NCBI GenBank assembly: GCA_002313515.1
Contig: DCBQ01000011.1
Span: forward strand, 540 to 26,877
Direction: 5' to 3'
Length of the DNA stretch: 26,338 nt
Source: Candidatus Saccharibacteria bacterium UBA1103
Lineage (GTDB): Bacteria > Patescibacteriota > Saccharimonadia > Saccharimonadales > Saccharimonadaceae
A program made the translations under genes and the position numbers. The notes beneath the pieces are model-generated. The model saw only the letters and a list, made by a program, of their open reading frames with translations, was not told the origin of the DNA and did no database searches. Positions 13,252 through 21,708 of this stretch are shown in pieces (position 1 is the first letter of the stretch; every line of letters begins with the position of its first letter).

Positions 13252-14431
13252 GCTGACGCAAGGCGGTGATAATGTCGCCTCTCGCCGCGCGGTATGCTGG
13301 ATATACTCCAGCTATTACACCGATAGCAACTGGTAGTAAGAACCCAATTAGAATGGCCAACCAACTAAAGGCTAGACTAAATGACATTAGGAAGGTTACA
13401 ACAAAGGCTACGATATAGGCTACTACTAGCCCAGTAATACCACCACGCAAAGATATAATTAGCGATTCGGCCAAGAATTGATTTAGTATGTTACGAGTTG
13501 TAGCGCCAACGGCCTTTCGAATGCCGATTTCGCGTCGACGCTCAGTTACCGTCACTAGCATAACGTTGGCAATGGCTATGATACTAATTAGTAGAATAAC
13601 GCCAGCAAATGTTAGGGCTACTAGACTTACCGTGGATATGGAATGCGATAGCTGCTTGGACAGATCAGCGGTAGTGGTAATTCGATACTCTCCGCTATCG
13701 GCGTGATGATGGCCAAGGGCGGTTGCCACAACCTTTCGCGTTTTCTCTACATCATCTGATCCAGTGGCGATGATTTGGCTAATCTGGCTAGACTTGGTGA
13801 TCTCTTGGCCGTTACTTAGCGAGATAAAGGCGGATTGGTTGATGTCGTAGCCCATTATGGGTATAGGCTGGTGGACCTTGTCTACGATGCCTACAACCGT
13901 GAACTTTCGCCCTCTTATGGTTACCACTTCATTTTGAGGCGACTCAGTACCAATCAATTGGTGGGCCAAATCGTAGCCTAGGATTACCCAATTCTTATCG
14001 CTGTCCTCGGCGCTAAACCAGCTACCGCTCCGCATCTTTAGATTTAGAGTTTTATAGTAATTGGTACTAGTAGCAACTACGTTAACGTCGTCAAATGTGC
14101 GATCGTCAATCCTAGTGTCGCTGTTGATTAATAGTGAACTGCTAAGATTAAGATCTTCGTCGGCTTCGCTAACTGCTTCAATGTCTTTGTTGCTCAGGGT
14201 ACTAGCTGGCTTATGAATAAGGCTGCTGCCATCACCATTGTTACCACTAGCGATAACCGATTGACTAGGCAAGTCACTAAGCTGTTGGTTTAGGCTGGCT
14301 TTCGCGCTATCACCGATAATTAGAATTAGCGACACCAAAAAGACACCTAACATAACTCCACTGGCGGCTAGTAGTGAGCGAGCCTTATGTTGCTTTAAAC
14401 TATCATAGGCTAAATGAACAGACAATAGCAT
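13244..14431 (-). CDS. MacB/FtsX-type ABC permease
   Basis: A 395-residue membrane protein. Helix 1 (about 20-42) is followed by a ~230-residue extracytoplasmic domain of the MacB_PCD type (VIASGNNGDGSSLIHK, ...NVVATSTNYYKTLNLKMRSG..., GRKFTVVGIVDKV). Three helices at about 275-300, 325-350 and 355-378 close the protein. The cytoplasmic motif TERRREIGIRKAVGATTRNI is the FtsX/MacB coupling sequence. Such permeases act by mechanotransmission with a LolD-like ATPase, encoded directly upstream here with a one-base TAATG overlap. No MacA-like adaptor is adjacent, so the substrate (lipoprotein, peptide or a signalling role) is open. The 3' end overlaps recF by eight bases, tail to tail. Confidence 0.9.
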   Translation of the reverse strand: MLLSVHLAYDSLKQHKARSLLAASGVMLGVFLVSLILIIGDSAKASLNQQLSDLPSQSVIASGNNGDGSSLIHKPASTLSNKDIEAVSEADEDLNLSSSLLINSDTRIDDRTFDDVNVVATSTNYYKTLNLKMRSGSWFSAEDSDKNWVILGYDLAHQLIGTESPQNEVVTIRGRKFTVVGIVDKVHQPIPIMGYDINQSAFISLSNGQEITKSSQISQIIATGSDDVEKTRKVVATALGHHHADSGEYRITTTADLSKQLSHSISTVSLVALTFAGVILLISIIAIANVMLVTVTERRREIGIRKAVGATTRNILNQFLAESLIISLRGGITGLVVAYIVAFVVTFLMSFSLAFSWLAILIGFLLPVAIGVIAGVYPAYRAARGDIITALRQLT

Positions 14432-15303
14432 TATTTCGTCCTCCTAATACGACGCTTATATCGGCGGTTCTTCTCCCTACGATGAGTGGAAATAGTACGC
14501 TTGGTAATCTTAAAGGCGGCGGTTTCAGTAAGCTCTTCGTCACGATCAATCTTGCCATCTTTCATATTAATGACGCGACTGGCGTACTTCAGTAGATCAG
14601 GATTGTGGGTAACCATTAAAATAGTGTTACCGGCTCGGTGTAGCCTGGTTAGCTCCTGCATAATAATGTCGCTATTTCTAGAATCTAGGTTTCCAGTGGG
14701 CTCGTCGGCTAGAATGATCTGGGGCGAATTAATAAGTGCACGGGCAATGGCAACGCGTTGCATTTGACCGCCTGACAATTGGTTGGGCATATAGTACTCA
14801 CGCAGAGCCAAACCAAAAGTTTTTAGAAGCTCACTAGCCCGCTCTAAGTTTTTATAGCTCCAGCCTCGGCGATAATATAGTGGTAGAACCACGTTTTCTA
14901 GAACGGTTAAATCCGAAACTAGATTGAAGTTCTGGAATATGAAACCGATTTTGCTGTTACGAATACGAGCCTTATGATTGCTACTAAACTTTTCAATGTT
15001 GCGCCCACTAAACATATATTCGCCCGAATCAGGTTGCTCTAGTAACCCTAGTACATTTAGCAGTGTAGTTTTGCCGCACCCTGACGGGCCCATAATGGCG
15101 ACAAATTCGCCACGCTGAACCTCCAGGTCAACATTGTCGAGGGCATGAGTAGCTTGATCGTCTAGACCAAAGACCTTAGTGATGTGGCTAAGTGAAATTA
15201 TGGGTGTTGGATCATTACTGGATGCAAAGAATATCCCCTTTCCTACTAGCGGATTACCTTTAGTGCCACGAAAATTAGCTTTTGTTTTTACCTCACCGTT
15301 CAT
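14431..15303 (-). CDS. MacB/LolD-type ABC transporter ATPase
   Basis: A 290-residue ATPase partner of the downstream permease. After a ~35-residue N-terminal extension the ABC domain begins IISLSHITKVFGLDDQATHAL. It has Walker A GPSGCGKT (72-79), signature LSGGQMQRVAIARAL, Walker B IILADEPTGNLDS and the switch region MVTHNPDL. DEPTGNLDS and the ATHALDNVDL start mark the MacB/LolD/FtsE branch. The C-terminus is a basic tail (RREKNRRYKRRIRRTK) not usual for LolD, which may hold the protein at the membrane or on nucleic acid. A start further in, near PIISLSHI, is conceivable but has no start codon. TATGAT ends eight bases before ATG 15303 as a possible -10, without the TG extension. Confidence 0.9.
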   Translation of the reverse strand: MNGEVKTKANFRGTKGNPLVGKGIFFASSNDPTPIISLSHITKVFGLDDQATHALDNVDLEVQRGEFVAIMGPSGCGKTTLLNVLGLLEQPDSGEYMFSGRNIEKFSSNHKARIRNSKIGFIFQNFNLVSDLTVLENVVLPLYYRRGWSYKNLERASELLKTFGLALREYYMPNQLSGGQMQRVAIARALINSPQIILADEPTGNLDSRNSDIIMQELTRLHRAGNTILMVTHNPDLLKYASRVINMKDGKIDRDEELTETAAFKITKRTISTHRREKNRRYKRRIRRTK

Positions 15304-15347
15304 TACTATATATCATAACTTGCTTTGGCCTGGTTTGCAATTGCTTA

Positions 15348-15356
15348 TGCTATAAT
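15348..15356 (+). promoter_or_regulatory. Extended -10 box of the prgI-traC-virB4 operon
   Basis: TGCTATAAT, identical to both arms of the 4653-4685 repeat, with eight bases to ATG 15365. It predicts a leaderless mRNA for the whole cluster. Confidence 0.6.
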
Positions 15357-15364
15357 GTGTACGT

Positions 15365-16516
15365 ATGGCTGAGCATAAAGTGCCTCAGGATGTCGAAGCG
15401 GATGATAAGCTAATTGGGCCATTCAGCTTTCGGCAGTTTATATATCTAATGATAGCCTTTGGTGGGTGTGTTGCAGGCTTCTTCTTAAGTCAAGCTAGTC
15501 CAGTTCTAGCGATCATACCAGCGCCAGTGGTGTTGCTTTTTGGTGCCTTGGCGCTACCTCTACGTAAGGATCAGCCGATGGAAGTATATTTAGCGGCACT
15601 AGTTAAATATTATTTTGGCGGATCGCGTACGCGCATTTGGGTGGCGGATGGCGAAGAGCCAAACGTCACTATCAGTGCACCAGAGACGATTGACAGCCCT
15701 AAGACCAAAGACTTGGCGGCCGATGAAGTGTCGCGTCGATTGTCCTATTTGGCGAATTTGACGGATACTCAAGGCTGGTCAACTAGAGGCCTTAGCGCTA
15801 ATGCCAATCAGACTAATTTGAATGATGATTACGCTGACGCTGCTCAAGACGCCTATGATGTTATGGACGATAGCAATAATGTCCAGGTGGATAATATGCT
15901 AACTAAGTCGGCACAAGAAACGCGCAACAGAGCAATGGCGCAACTGCAAGCCGCTAGTCCGGCGGCCATGCCCACTCCAATGCCCCAGGCGCCTAATTAT
16001 GCCACTCAGTCGCTGCAGTCGGCTCCTCTGCCAAATTATACGTATCAAAATGCCTCCACGCCGCAAACGCTTTCGCCGTCTTACGGCTACGACTACACTC
16101 AACCCATAGCAGCTAATGGTTACGCCGCGTCACCTCAGATGTATACTACACCTACTACTAATTCGTCGTTGTCGCCTGCTTCATCTGATAGTAGCGACAA
16201 TGTGATTACCAACGAACTCCTGCAAAAAGTAGCGATGCATCACGACGATATGCCGATTGATCGTAATCATAGGGTAATTGATCCTAACGGCAATGCTCAG
16301 GCTAGTCTAGCCGGGGAGGCTCCGTCTGTATTTTCAACAGCAACCAATACGGCACCAGCAGAGCCAGTAGTAGATGAACCGATTCCGGTAGCCTATAACA
16401 AGGAAGATAACGCTAACGATTTAGAATCTGTTATAATGGATACAGAAAAGGATAAGCCTAAAGAACAGGCTATCAGCGCCTCGGACGGAAGCTTTATCGA
16501 TATTAAATTTCACTAA
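15365..16516 (+). CDS. PrgI-family (VirB3-like) T4SS membrane protein with long disordered tail
   Basis: The protein has 383 residues. The first ~95 are the PrgI domain: HKVPQDVEADDKLIGPFSFRQFIYLM, then two adjacent helices at about 26-45 and 48-66, then PLRKDQPMEVYLAALVKYYFGGSRTRIW. PrgI proteins correspond to VirB3 and anchor the VirB4 ATPase in type IV secretion systems. The rest, about residues 100-383, is low-complexity sequence rich in Ala, Pro, Asn, Gln, Ser and Thr, with no clear fold apart from a short helical patch near 130-190. Typical PrgI proteins are only ~100-150 residues, so the tail is an unusual addition and could be a cytoplasmic interaction arm. It heads an operon with the TraC-like and virB4 genes, with 13 bases to the next start. 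Confidence 0.88.
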   Translation: MAEHKVPQDVEADDKLIGPFSFRQFIYLMIAFGGCVAGFFLSQASPVLAIIPAPVVLLFGALALPLRKDQPMEVYLAALVKYYFGGSRTRIWVADGEEPNVTISAPETIDSPKTKDLAADEVSRRLSYLANLTDTQGWSTRGLSANANQTNLNDDYADAAQDAYDVMDDSNNVQVDNMLTKSAQETRNRAMAQLQAASPAAMPTPMPQAPNYATQSLQSAPLPNYTYQNASTPQTLSPSYGYDYTQPIAANGYAASPQMYTTPTTNSSLSPASSDSSDNVITNELLQKVAMHHDDMPIDRNHRVIDPNGNAQASLAGEAPSVFSTATNTAPAEPVVDEPIPVAYNKEDNANDLESVIMDTEKDKPKEQAISASDGSFIDIKFH

Positions 16517-16529
16517 GGATAAATAGAGA

Positions 16530-17363
16530 ATGCAGCCTAATATACCATCAGCAGCCAATCAGCCAGCGGGAATGCCCTATCCTGGTCAGCCTCAGGCTAC
16601 GCAGAATACGGCACCACAACAGGTCACACACCGGAATCCCAATTCAACTCAAAATGCCCTGCGCTTTTCCGAGCTTAGGGATAACATGGTTATTATGGCA
16701 GATGGCGATTTTCGTGCGGTAGTAGCGGCACAGTCAATTAACTTTGATCTAATGAGCGCTCGTGAACGTGATGGTATTGAATTGAGCTATCAGGATTTCT
16801 TAAATTCACTTACCTTCCCTATTCAGATTTATATTAAATCAGAGAAAGTAGATATCGGTCCTTATTTGAATAAGCTGCAGAAGTTACGTCTAAACCAAGA
16901 TAACATGTTATTGGGTGTCCTTATGGATGACTACATTGCCTTTATTAACGCTTTGGCGCAAGAGGCTAACATCATGGACAAGAGCTTCTTTGTGGTTGTC
17001 CCGTATATGATTGGTGAAGAGCGTATGAAGACGGGTGATAGCTCTAGCGAGAAAGGTGTTCTAACGTCACTATTTGCGAATTCTGGCAGAACACAGAATA
17101 AAATTAAGGTTCCAGCCGAACAGTATCGGCGCGCCAAGGATGAAATTAATAACCGAGTTAATGCGGTGATTGATGGTCTTAGTCAGGCAGGTATACGTTC
17201 GGTGCGCTTGAACACTAAAGAGCTAGGTGAGCTCTATTACAATATCTACAATCCAGATACGGCGATTCGGCAGCCCATTGGCGACTTTAAGAATTATACT
17301 CATCTGATGGTTACTAAGGGGCAAGGTCAAGCATCAGTTAAACCATTAGGAGAAATGTGGTAA
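16530..17363 (+). CDS. TraC-like protein resembling the VirB4 N-terminal domain
   Basis: A 277-residue soluble protein. Residues 1-40 are Pro/Gln/Ala-rich and probably disordered. From about 45 it reads like the N-terminal part of VirB4/TraC-type proteins: LRDNMVIMADGDFRAVVAAQSINFDLMSARERDGI, then YQDFLNSLTFPIQIYIKSEKVDIGPYL, then a variable loop and FFVVVPYMIG. It ends with a helix and SVRLNTKELGELYYNIYNP. It has no Walker A motif, so it is not an ATPase. Genes of this type commonly sit between prgI and virB4 in Gram-positive-like systems. Its TAA overlaps the virB4 start as TAATG, so equal production is likely. It probably assembles with VirB4 at the base of the secretion channel. Confidence 0.8.
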   Translation: MQPNIPSAANQPAGMPYPGQPQATQNTAPQQVTHRNPNSTQNALRFSELRDNMVIMADGDFRAVVAAQSINFDLMSARERDGIELSYQDFLNSLTFPIQIYIKSEKVDIGPYLNKLQKLRLNQDNMLLGVLMDDYIAFINALAQEANIMDKSFFVVVPYMIGEERMKTGDSSSEKGVLTSLFANSGRTQNKIKVPAEQYRRAKDEINNRVNAVIDGLSQAGIRSVRLNTKELGELYYNIYNPDTAIRQPIGDFKNYTHLMVTKGQGQASVKPLGEMW

Positions 17364-19201
17364 TGGCTCGGAAGAATAAGCAGAAGGAAGAACAGACGCA
17401 GCTAGCGCAGCAGCAAGCGCGTGAAGCGGCTGATGTTGCGGATATCTACCATAAGGGCGTGGTCACCATGCGTGACCTGGTTGCACCTGCTAGCCTAGAA
17501 TTTAAGGGTAACTATTTCATGCTGGGTACGCGCTACTGTCGTACGCTGTATGTCTATGGCTATCCACGATCGGTTTATACTGGATGGCTATCCTCGGTGA
17601 TCAACCTGGATGAAGTGATTGACATTTCAATGTATATTTACCCAGTGGATTCGCAGGTGGTGATGAATAACCTGCAGCGTAAAGTGACTCAGCTGGAGGC
17701 TTCTATGGAGGTTAATGCTGAACATGGTAAGATTCGTGATCCGGGCCTAGAGGCGGCTTACCAGGACGCTGAAGAGCTGCGCGATAAGCTTCAAGTGGGC
17801 TCAGAGAAATTCTTTCGTTTCGGTTTGTATATAACACTGTCAGCTGGTAGCGAAGATGAGCTGAAATTTGTTACTCATAAGGTTGAGACAGTCTTGGGTC
17901 AGCAAATGGTGCTAACTAAGCCTGCCTCGGCTCAGCAAGAACAAGGCATGAACTCGACCATTCCGCAATTTAGCGATGAGCTAAAAATTCGCCGTAATAT
18001 GGATACGGGCGCGCTTTCTACTACCTTCCCCTTCACCTCGGCTGACCTCACACAGGACGATGGAATATTGTACGGTATCAACCTACATAATAACGGCCTA
18101 GTGATCTTTGACCGCTATAGTCTAGAGAACGCCAACATGGTGGTGTTTGCTAAGTCTGGTGCTGGTAAGTCGTTTACGGTAAAGCTAGAGGCCTTACGCT
18201 CCATGATGATGGGTGCAGATATCTTGATTATCGATCCAGAAAACGAGTACCAGAAGCTTTGTGACGCCGTGGGTGGCTCTTATATTCGCTTGAGCCTAAA
18301 CAGTGATACGCGTATCAACCCGTTCGATTTGCCGCGCGTGGTAGATAGTGACGATGGCCAGGACACCGATGCTCTAAGAGCTAACCTCATTACCTTGCAC
18401 GGGTTACTGCGCCAGATGTTAGGTGCCTCGCAAGTAGCAGCCGATGGCACGACAGTAAACATTCTATCGCCATCCGAAGAGGCCGACCTGGACCAAGCGC
18501 TAATTGATACGTACGCTCGCGTAGGGATTACTTCGGACCCGTTAACCCACAACTCTACCCCACCAGTTATGTCGGATCTATATGATACGCTGGCGCATAT
18601 GGGCGGCAGTGGACCGTCGCTAGCGCAGCGTTTAAGACAGTATACTACTGGTACTTTTGCGGGTATTTTTTCACAACAGTCTAATGTCAAGATCGATAAC
18701 CACATGGTAGTATTTAACATTCGTGACCTAGAGGACGAGCTGCGTCCGGTAGCCATGTACATCGTATTGAACCATATATGGAATAAGGTGCGCACTGACC
18801 AGCGCAAGCGCATGTTAATCGTGGATGAGGCGTGGCAGCTGATGAAATATCCCGATAGCGCAAACTTCATGTTTAGTCTAGCTAAACGAGCTCGTAAGTA
18901 TTATCTAGGCCTAACTACGATTACCCAGGACGTGGAAGACTTTATCTCATCGCCGATGGGCCGAGCCATTGTGGCTAACAGTTCAATTCAGTTGCTGCTC
19001 AAGCAATCACCATCGGCCGTGGATGTCTTGGGCCAAGTATTTAAGCTAACCGAAGAGGAGCTAAAACGTCTATCGAACTTCCCGGTAGGGCAAGGACTGT
19101 TCTTTGCGGGTCAGAATCACGTTTTGATTCAGATTATTGCATCAGAAACCGAGCAATCGTTAATAACCACTAATCCACAAGCACAACAAAAAGGAATCTA
19201 A
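17363..19201 (+). CDS. VirB4-family T4SS ATPase
   Basis: A 612-residue ATPase from ATG 17363. AGGAG lies 11 bases upstream; an in-frame GTG two codons earlier is possible. A basic, Gln-rich start is followed by the N-terminal domain (about 20-245, DIYHKGVVTMRDLVAP..., YVYGYPRSVYTGWLS). The RecA-like motor then has Walker A AKSGAGKS (263-270), DILIIDPENEYQKL, Walker B MLIVDEAWQLM (D488, E489) and the TTITQDVEDF and SSIQLLLKQS motifs of VirB4/TraC. VirB4 hexamers energise pilus assembly and substrate transfer. In this window the system has only prgI, the TraC-like gene and virB4, plus pilin-like genes at the left edge. No VirD4, relaxase or VirB6 is visible. The stop overlaps the next gene by one base. 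Confidence 0.94.
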   Translation: MARKNKQKEEQTQLAQQQAREAADVADIYHKGVVTMRDLVAPASLEFKGNYFMLGTRYCRTLYVYGYPRSVYTGWLSSVINLDEVIDISMYIYPVDSQVVMNNLQRKVTQLEASMEVNAEHGKIRDPGLEAAYQDAEELRDKLQVGSEKFFRFGLYITLSAGSEDELKFVTHKVETVLGQQMVLTKPASAQQEQGMNSTIPQFSDELKIRRNMDTGALSTTFPFTSADLTQDDGILYGINLHNNGLVIFDRYSLENANMVVFAKSGAGKSFTVKLEALRSMMMGADILIIDPENEYQKLCDAVGGSYIRLSLNSDTRINPFDLPRVVDSDDGQDTDALRANLITLHGLLRQMLGASQVAADGTTVNILSPSEEADLDQALIDTYARVGITSDPLTHNSTPPVMSDLYDTLAHMGGSGPSLAQRLRQYTTGTFAGIFSQQSNVKIDNHMVVFNIRDLEDELRPVAMYIVLNHIWNKVRTDQRKRMLIVDEAWQLMKYPDSANFMFSLAKRARKYYLGLTTITQDVEDFISSPMGRAIVANSSIQLLLKQSPSAVDVLGQVFKLTEEELKRLSNFPVGQGLFFAGQNHVLIQIIASETEQSLITTNPQAQQKGI

Positions 19202-20130
19202 TGCAACATTATCGTCGTTTTGTTACCGTATTTTCGCCCAACTCTACTCGGGCGGACAAGTATATTAAGATTCGACCACAGCTAATTGATTTAGCGCACG
19301 ACGCTAAGGCGGATTATACTGAAGTGCGCCTAGAGGATACGCCCTACTATGACGCTAGGCGTCTAATCGGCAACGAGCTAAAGGACGGCGATCTCTTGAT
19401 TGCTTGCGGCGGTGATGGCACGGCGCAAGTTGCCTTTGACGCACTTTACTGCTCTAAAAAAGACGCAACCTATGCCACGATTCCACTGGGCAACGGTAAC
19501 GACACGGCACGGGCGCTATATGGCAATAAGCGTAGTCCGAATGTAATCTTAATGGCGGACGAGTGTGACTTTAGCCCGCTCAATATCTATATCAACGGTC
19601 GTCGACAATTCTCGCTATGCAGCTATATTACCTTTGGCGCTACAACTATTCTGGTGGATTATTTGAATGATGTTGATTCGCGACGACGACGTAAATATCT
19701 TAGGGTGCTCTCCCCTGCTATGTCGGTGCCGATTGCTCGTCTAGGCGACATATCGAAGGCCATTAACCAGATGAATTTTCCGGATTTTATGCGTGACGAT
19801 CAACTGATGCGTGACGATTCAATCGGCTTTTTCTTGATTAGCGCAGCGCATGACATCTTGCGCTTGCCACATAGCTATCTACATGCTAGTTCGGACTTCT
19901 ACTTTCACCATGCGGTAACTGGTGATAAGAGTTTGGCGCAGAAGGTAGTGATGGCGGGCTTATGGACCTTGAAGTTTCCAGGCGAGGCTAGCTCGATTGA
20001 AGAACTCACACTCGAGCGTCCATCGGCTATCACTGCTAACGTGGCGGGCGATAACATCCCATTGGATGGTGTACGACAGATATCGGCTTTGCGCTCACAA
20101 CGCACCGTTAAAATTCTAGCGCTTAAATAA
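19201..20130 (+). CDS. Diacylglycerol kinase-like lipid kinase (DAGK catalytic domain)
   Basis: A 309-residue protein of the DAGK/sphingosine-kinase/YegS fold. The N-terminal nucleotide-binding half has FSPNSTRADK in the usual NP-x-SG position and the signature LLIACGGDGTAQ (GGDGT at 70-74). TIPLGNGNDTARAL follows, the second glycine-rich loop of the family. The C-terminal beta-sandwich would bind the lipid. These enzymes phosphorylate diacylglycerol or related lipids at the membrane, for recycling or for making phosphatidate. The N-terminal NPxSG motif is altered and the C-terminal half is diverged, so the substrate is uncertain. The ATG overlaps the virB4 stop (TAATG), making it part of the T4SS-like operon, an unexpected partner. 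It converges on the next gene with nine bases between stops and no hairpin. Confidence 0.85.
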   Translation: MQHYRRFVTVFSPNSTRADKYIKIRPQLIDLAHDAKADYTEVRLEDTPYYDARRLIGNELKDGDLLIACGGDGTAQVAFDALYCSKKDATYATIPLGNGNDTARALYGNKRSPNVILMADECDFSPLNIYINGRRQFSLCSYITFGATTILVDYLNDVDSRRRRKYLRVLSPAMSVPIARLGDISKAINQMNFPDFMRDDQLMRDDSIGFFLISAAHDILRLPHSYLHASSDFYFHHAVTGDKSLAQKVVMAGLWTLKFPGEASSIEELTLERPSAITANVAGDNIPLDGVRQISALRSQRTVKILALK

Positions 20131-20139
20131 TCTAGCCTG

Positions 20140-21660
20140 CTATTTCCTCCGATATATCACGAAATTGTCGTCACTATATATTTTCTTATATCTATTGTTA
20201 TGGGCTAATTGTAAATCAATCGGCGAATCTTTATCTACCAGGGCATGCGTAATCTTATACTTCTTAAAAATATCCTCATAATAAGTGTGGGTAAGTGTGT
20301 TTAGATAGTGCTCGTCCATAAAGACGTCTTTATTCTTGTCACCATGAAATTTTGGATCGTAAACATCAGCGCGCGAATCGATGAATACGGGGATGTCATT
20401 ATATAATAGATAACTGCCGATAAAATAAGGGTTATAGAAACGAGCTTTCTTAAGGTCAATGTGGGACTTGATGAATTTGGCAGCCTCAACAGGATAAGTG
20501 TCTTTGCTAATCATCTTAGACTCTAGCTTAGGTGCTAGCACCACCAATGCCATTGTGCAGATAGCGGCGCTAGCGGCAGCTAGCCCGGCGGTCAGCAAAG
20601 CAAAACGTTTAGCTATTTGGCGACCGTTGGCATTCTTGCTTTGCAGTAGCTCGGCTAAATATTTGGTGGCAGGAATGGTACCAATTAGTGCTAATAGTGC
20701 AATATGCCGATTAGAGCTAAGTGCCATTAGGAATAATCCACCGACCATCAGGCAGTCGCTTAAACGAATCTTCTGTCTAGTGAATATTAATATTAGTATT
20801 GATAATATAATGGTAACAGTAAATAATGTGGTGGCAGCTAGCACGGTGGGCTGATGTTCCGCAATATAGGACATGGTAGTGCCTAAAGCTGATTTGATGG
20901 CGTAAGTGTAAGGAGTGAGGCCAATTGGCGTAGCTAGGCCAGCTATCAGCGCTAGTACCACTATTAATAGTAGCCACTTGGTGCGAGGCTGTTGAGAGAT
21001 TACTAGACGGCCTAAAATGGTTGTGGTCTCAACCTGCCGGCGCCTACAAATGAAGTTCCCCGCCAAACCAGCTGCAATGTACGGCATAAATAAAATGAAA
21101 TAGAATGGATAAACAGCAGCGTGTACATTAGCAATAATAGCCGGTATTATAACTAGTCCGATCGCATAGCGTTTATGACCAGTAGATAGAAATCGTTCAA
21201 TAAAGTAGACAGCTAGCAAAAGTAGAATGTAGCTGACTAATTGGGCACGCGCAGTCAGAAAACCATTTAGTAGAACTAGGCTGATTAGGGTAACTATGAA
21301 AGCGGCTATTTTGTTATGGCTGAGCCTGCTGCAAACGTAATAAATTAGTAACCCTAAGGCGACAGCTAATATGCAGGTGACGAAGTAGATTCCCGCAAAG
21401 CCAAAGACATGGTAAATCGAGTAAATCGTTACATCAAATAACCAGTGCGGGTAGGTATAGGGCAAATTATGATAAGAAAATGGGTCAATGCCATCGATTC
21501 CATGTTGCATAATATGCTCGCCAACCTTGATAGTATAAAAGGTGTCATTCTGCAAGCCGATTTTAACGGACATAATGGCAACAACTGCTACTAAAATAGC
21601 TGACGTAATTAGAAAGATGCGTTGCCTTGCCTTATCCCCTATCCTCTTAAACAATTTCAC
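20140..21660 (-). CDS. Polytopic membrane protein, likely GT-C type glycosyltransferase
   Basis: The protein has 506 residues from a GTG start. About 10-12 hydrophobic helices fill residues 15-390, and a soluble C-terminal domain of ~110 residues follows. The first extracytoplasmic loop has NDTFYTIKVGEHIMQHGIDGIDPFSYHN, the placement of acidic residues seen in PMT/ArnT-type GT-C enzymes, which use polyprenyl-phosphate sugars. The C-terminal domain contains FYNPYFIGSYLLYNDIPVFIDSRADVYDP and ends VIYRRK, a pattern I associate with uncharacterised bacterial membrane glycosyltransferases. It could use sugars supplied by the GtrB/GtrA-like pair at 5779-7195, but that is inference. No ribosome site is present. 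TGCTAAAAT ends seven bases before the GTG. Confidence 0.72.
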   Translation of the reverse strand: MKLFKRIGDKARQRIFLITSAILVAVVAIMSVKIGLQNDTFYTIKVGEHIMQHGIDGIDPFSYHNLPYTYPHWLFDVTIYSIYHVFGFAGIYFVTCILAVALGLLIYYVCSRLSHNKIAAFIVTLISLVLLNGFLTARAQLVSYILLLLAVYFIERFLSTGHKRYAIGLVIIPAIIANVHAAVYPFYFILFMPYIAAGLAGNFICRRRQVETTTILGRLVISQQPRTKWLLLIVVLALIAGLATPIGLTPYTYAIKSALGTTMSYIAEHQPTVLAATTLFTVTIILSILILIFTRQKIRLSDCLMVGGLFLMALSSNRHIALLALIGTIPATKYLAELLQSKNANGRQIAKRFALLTAGLAAASAAICTMALVVLAPKLESKMISKDTYPVEAAKFIKSHIDLKKARFYNPYFIGSYLLYNDIPVFIDSRADVYDPKFHGDKNKDVFMDEHYLNTLTHTYYEDIFKKYKITHALVDKDSPIDLQLAHNNRYKKIYSDDNFVIYRRK

Positions 21661-21667
21661 TGCCTAT

Positions 21668-21676
21668 ATTTTAGCA
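21668..21676 (-). promoter_or_regulatory. Extended -10 box before the GTG-started membrane protein gene
   Basis: TGCTAAAAT on the minus strand, ending seven bases before GTG 21660. It is identical to the tRNA-Ser box and helps fix this GTG as the start. Confidence 0.5.
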
Positions 21677-21708
21677 TATGGCAGTGAATGGATTGCGGGT
21701 CATTTATC

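Noticed and set aside
15365..19201. Integrative conjugative element
   Set aside because: PrgI, TraC-like and VirB4 are present, but no relaxase, VirD4 coupling protein, integrase or attachment repeats are visible. The codon and promoter style match the neighbouring core genes, so a chromosomal system is more likely.
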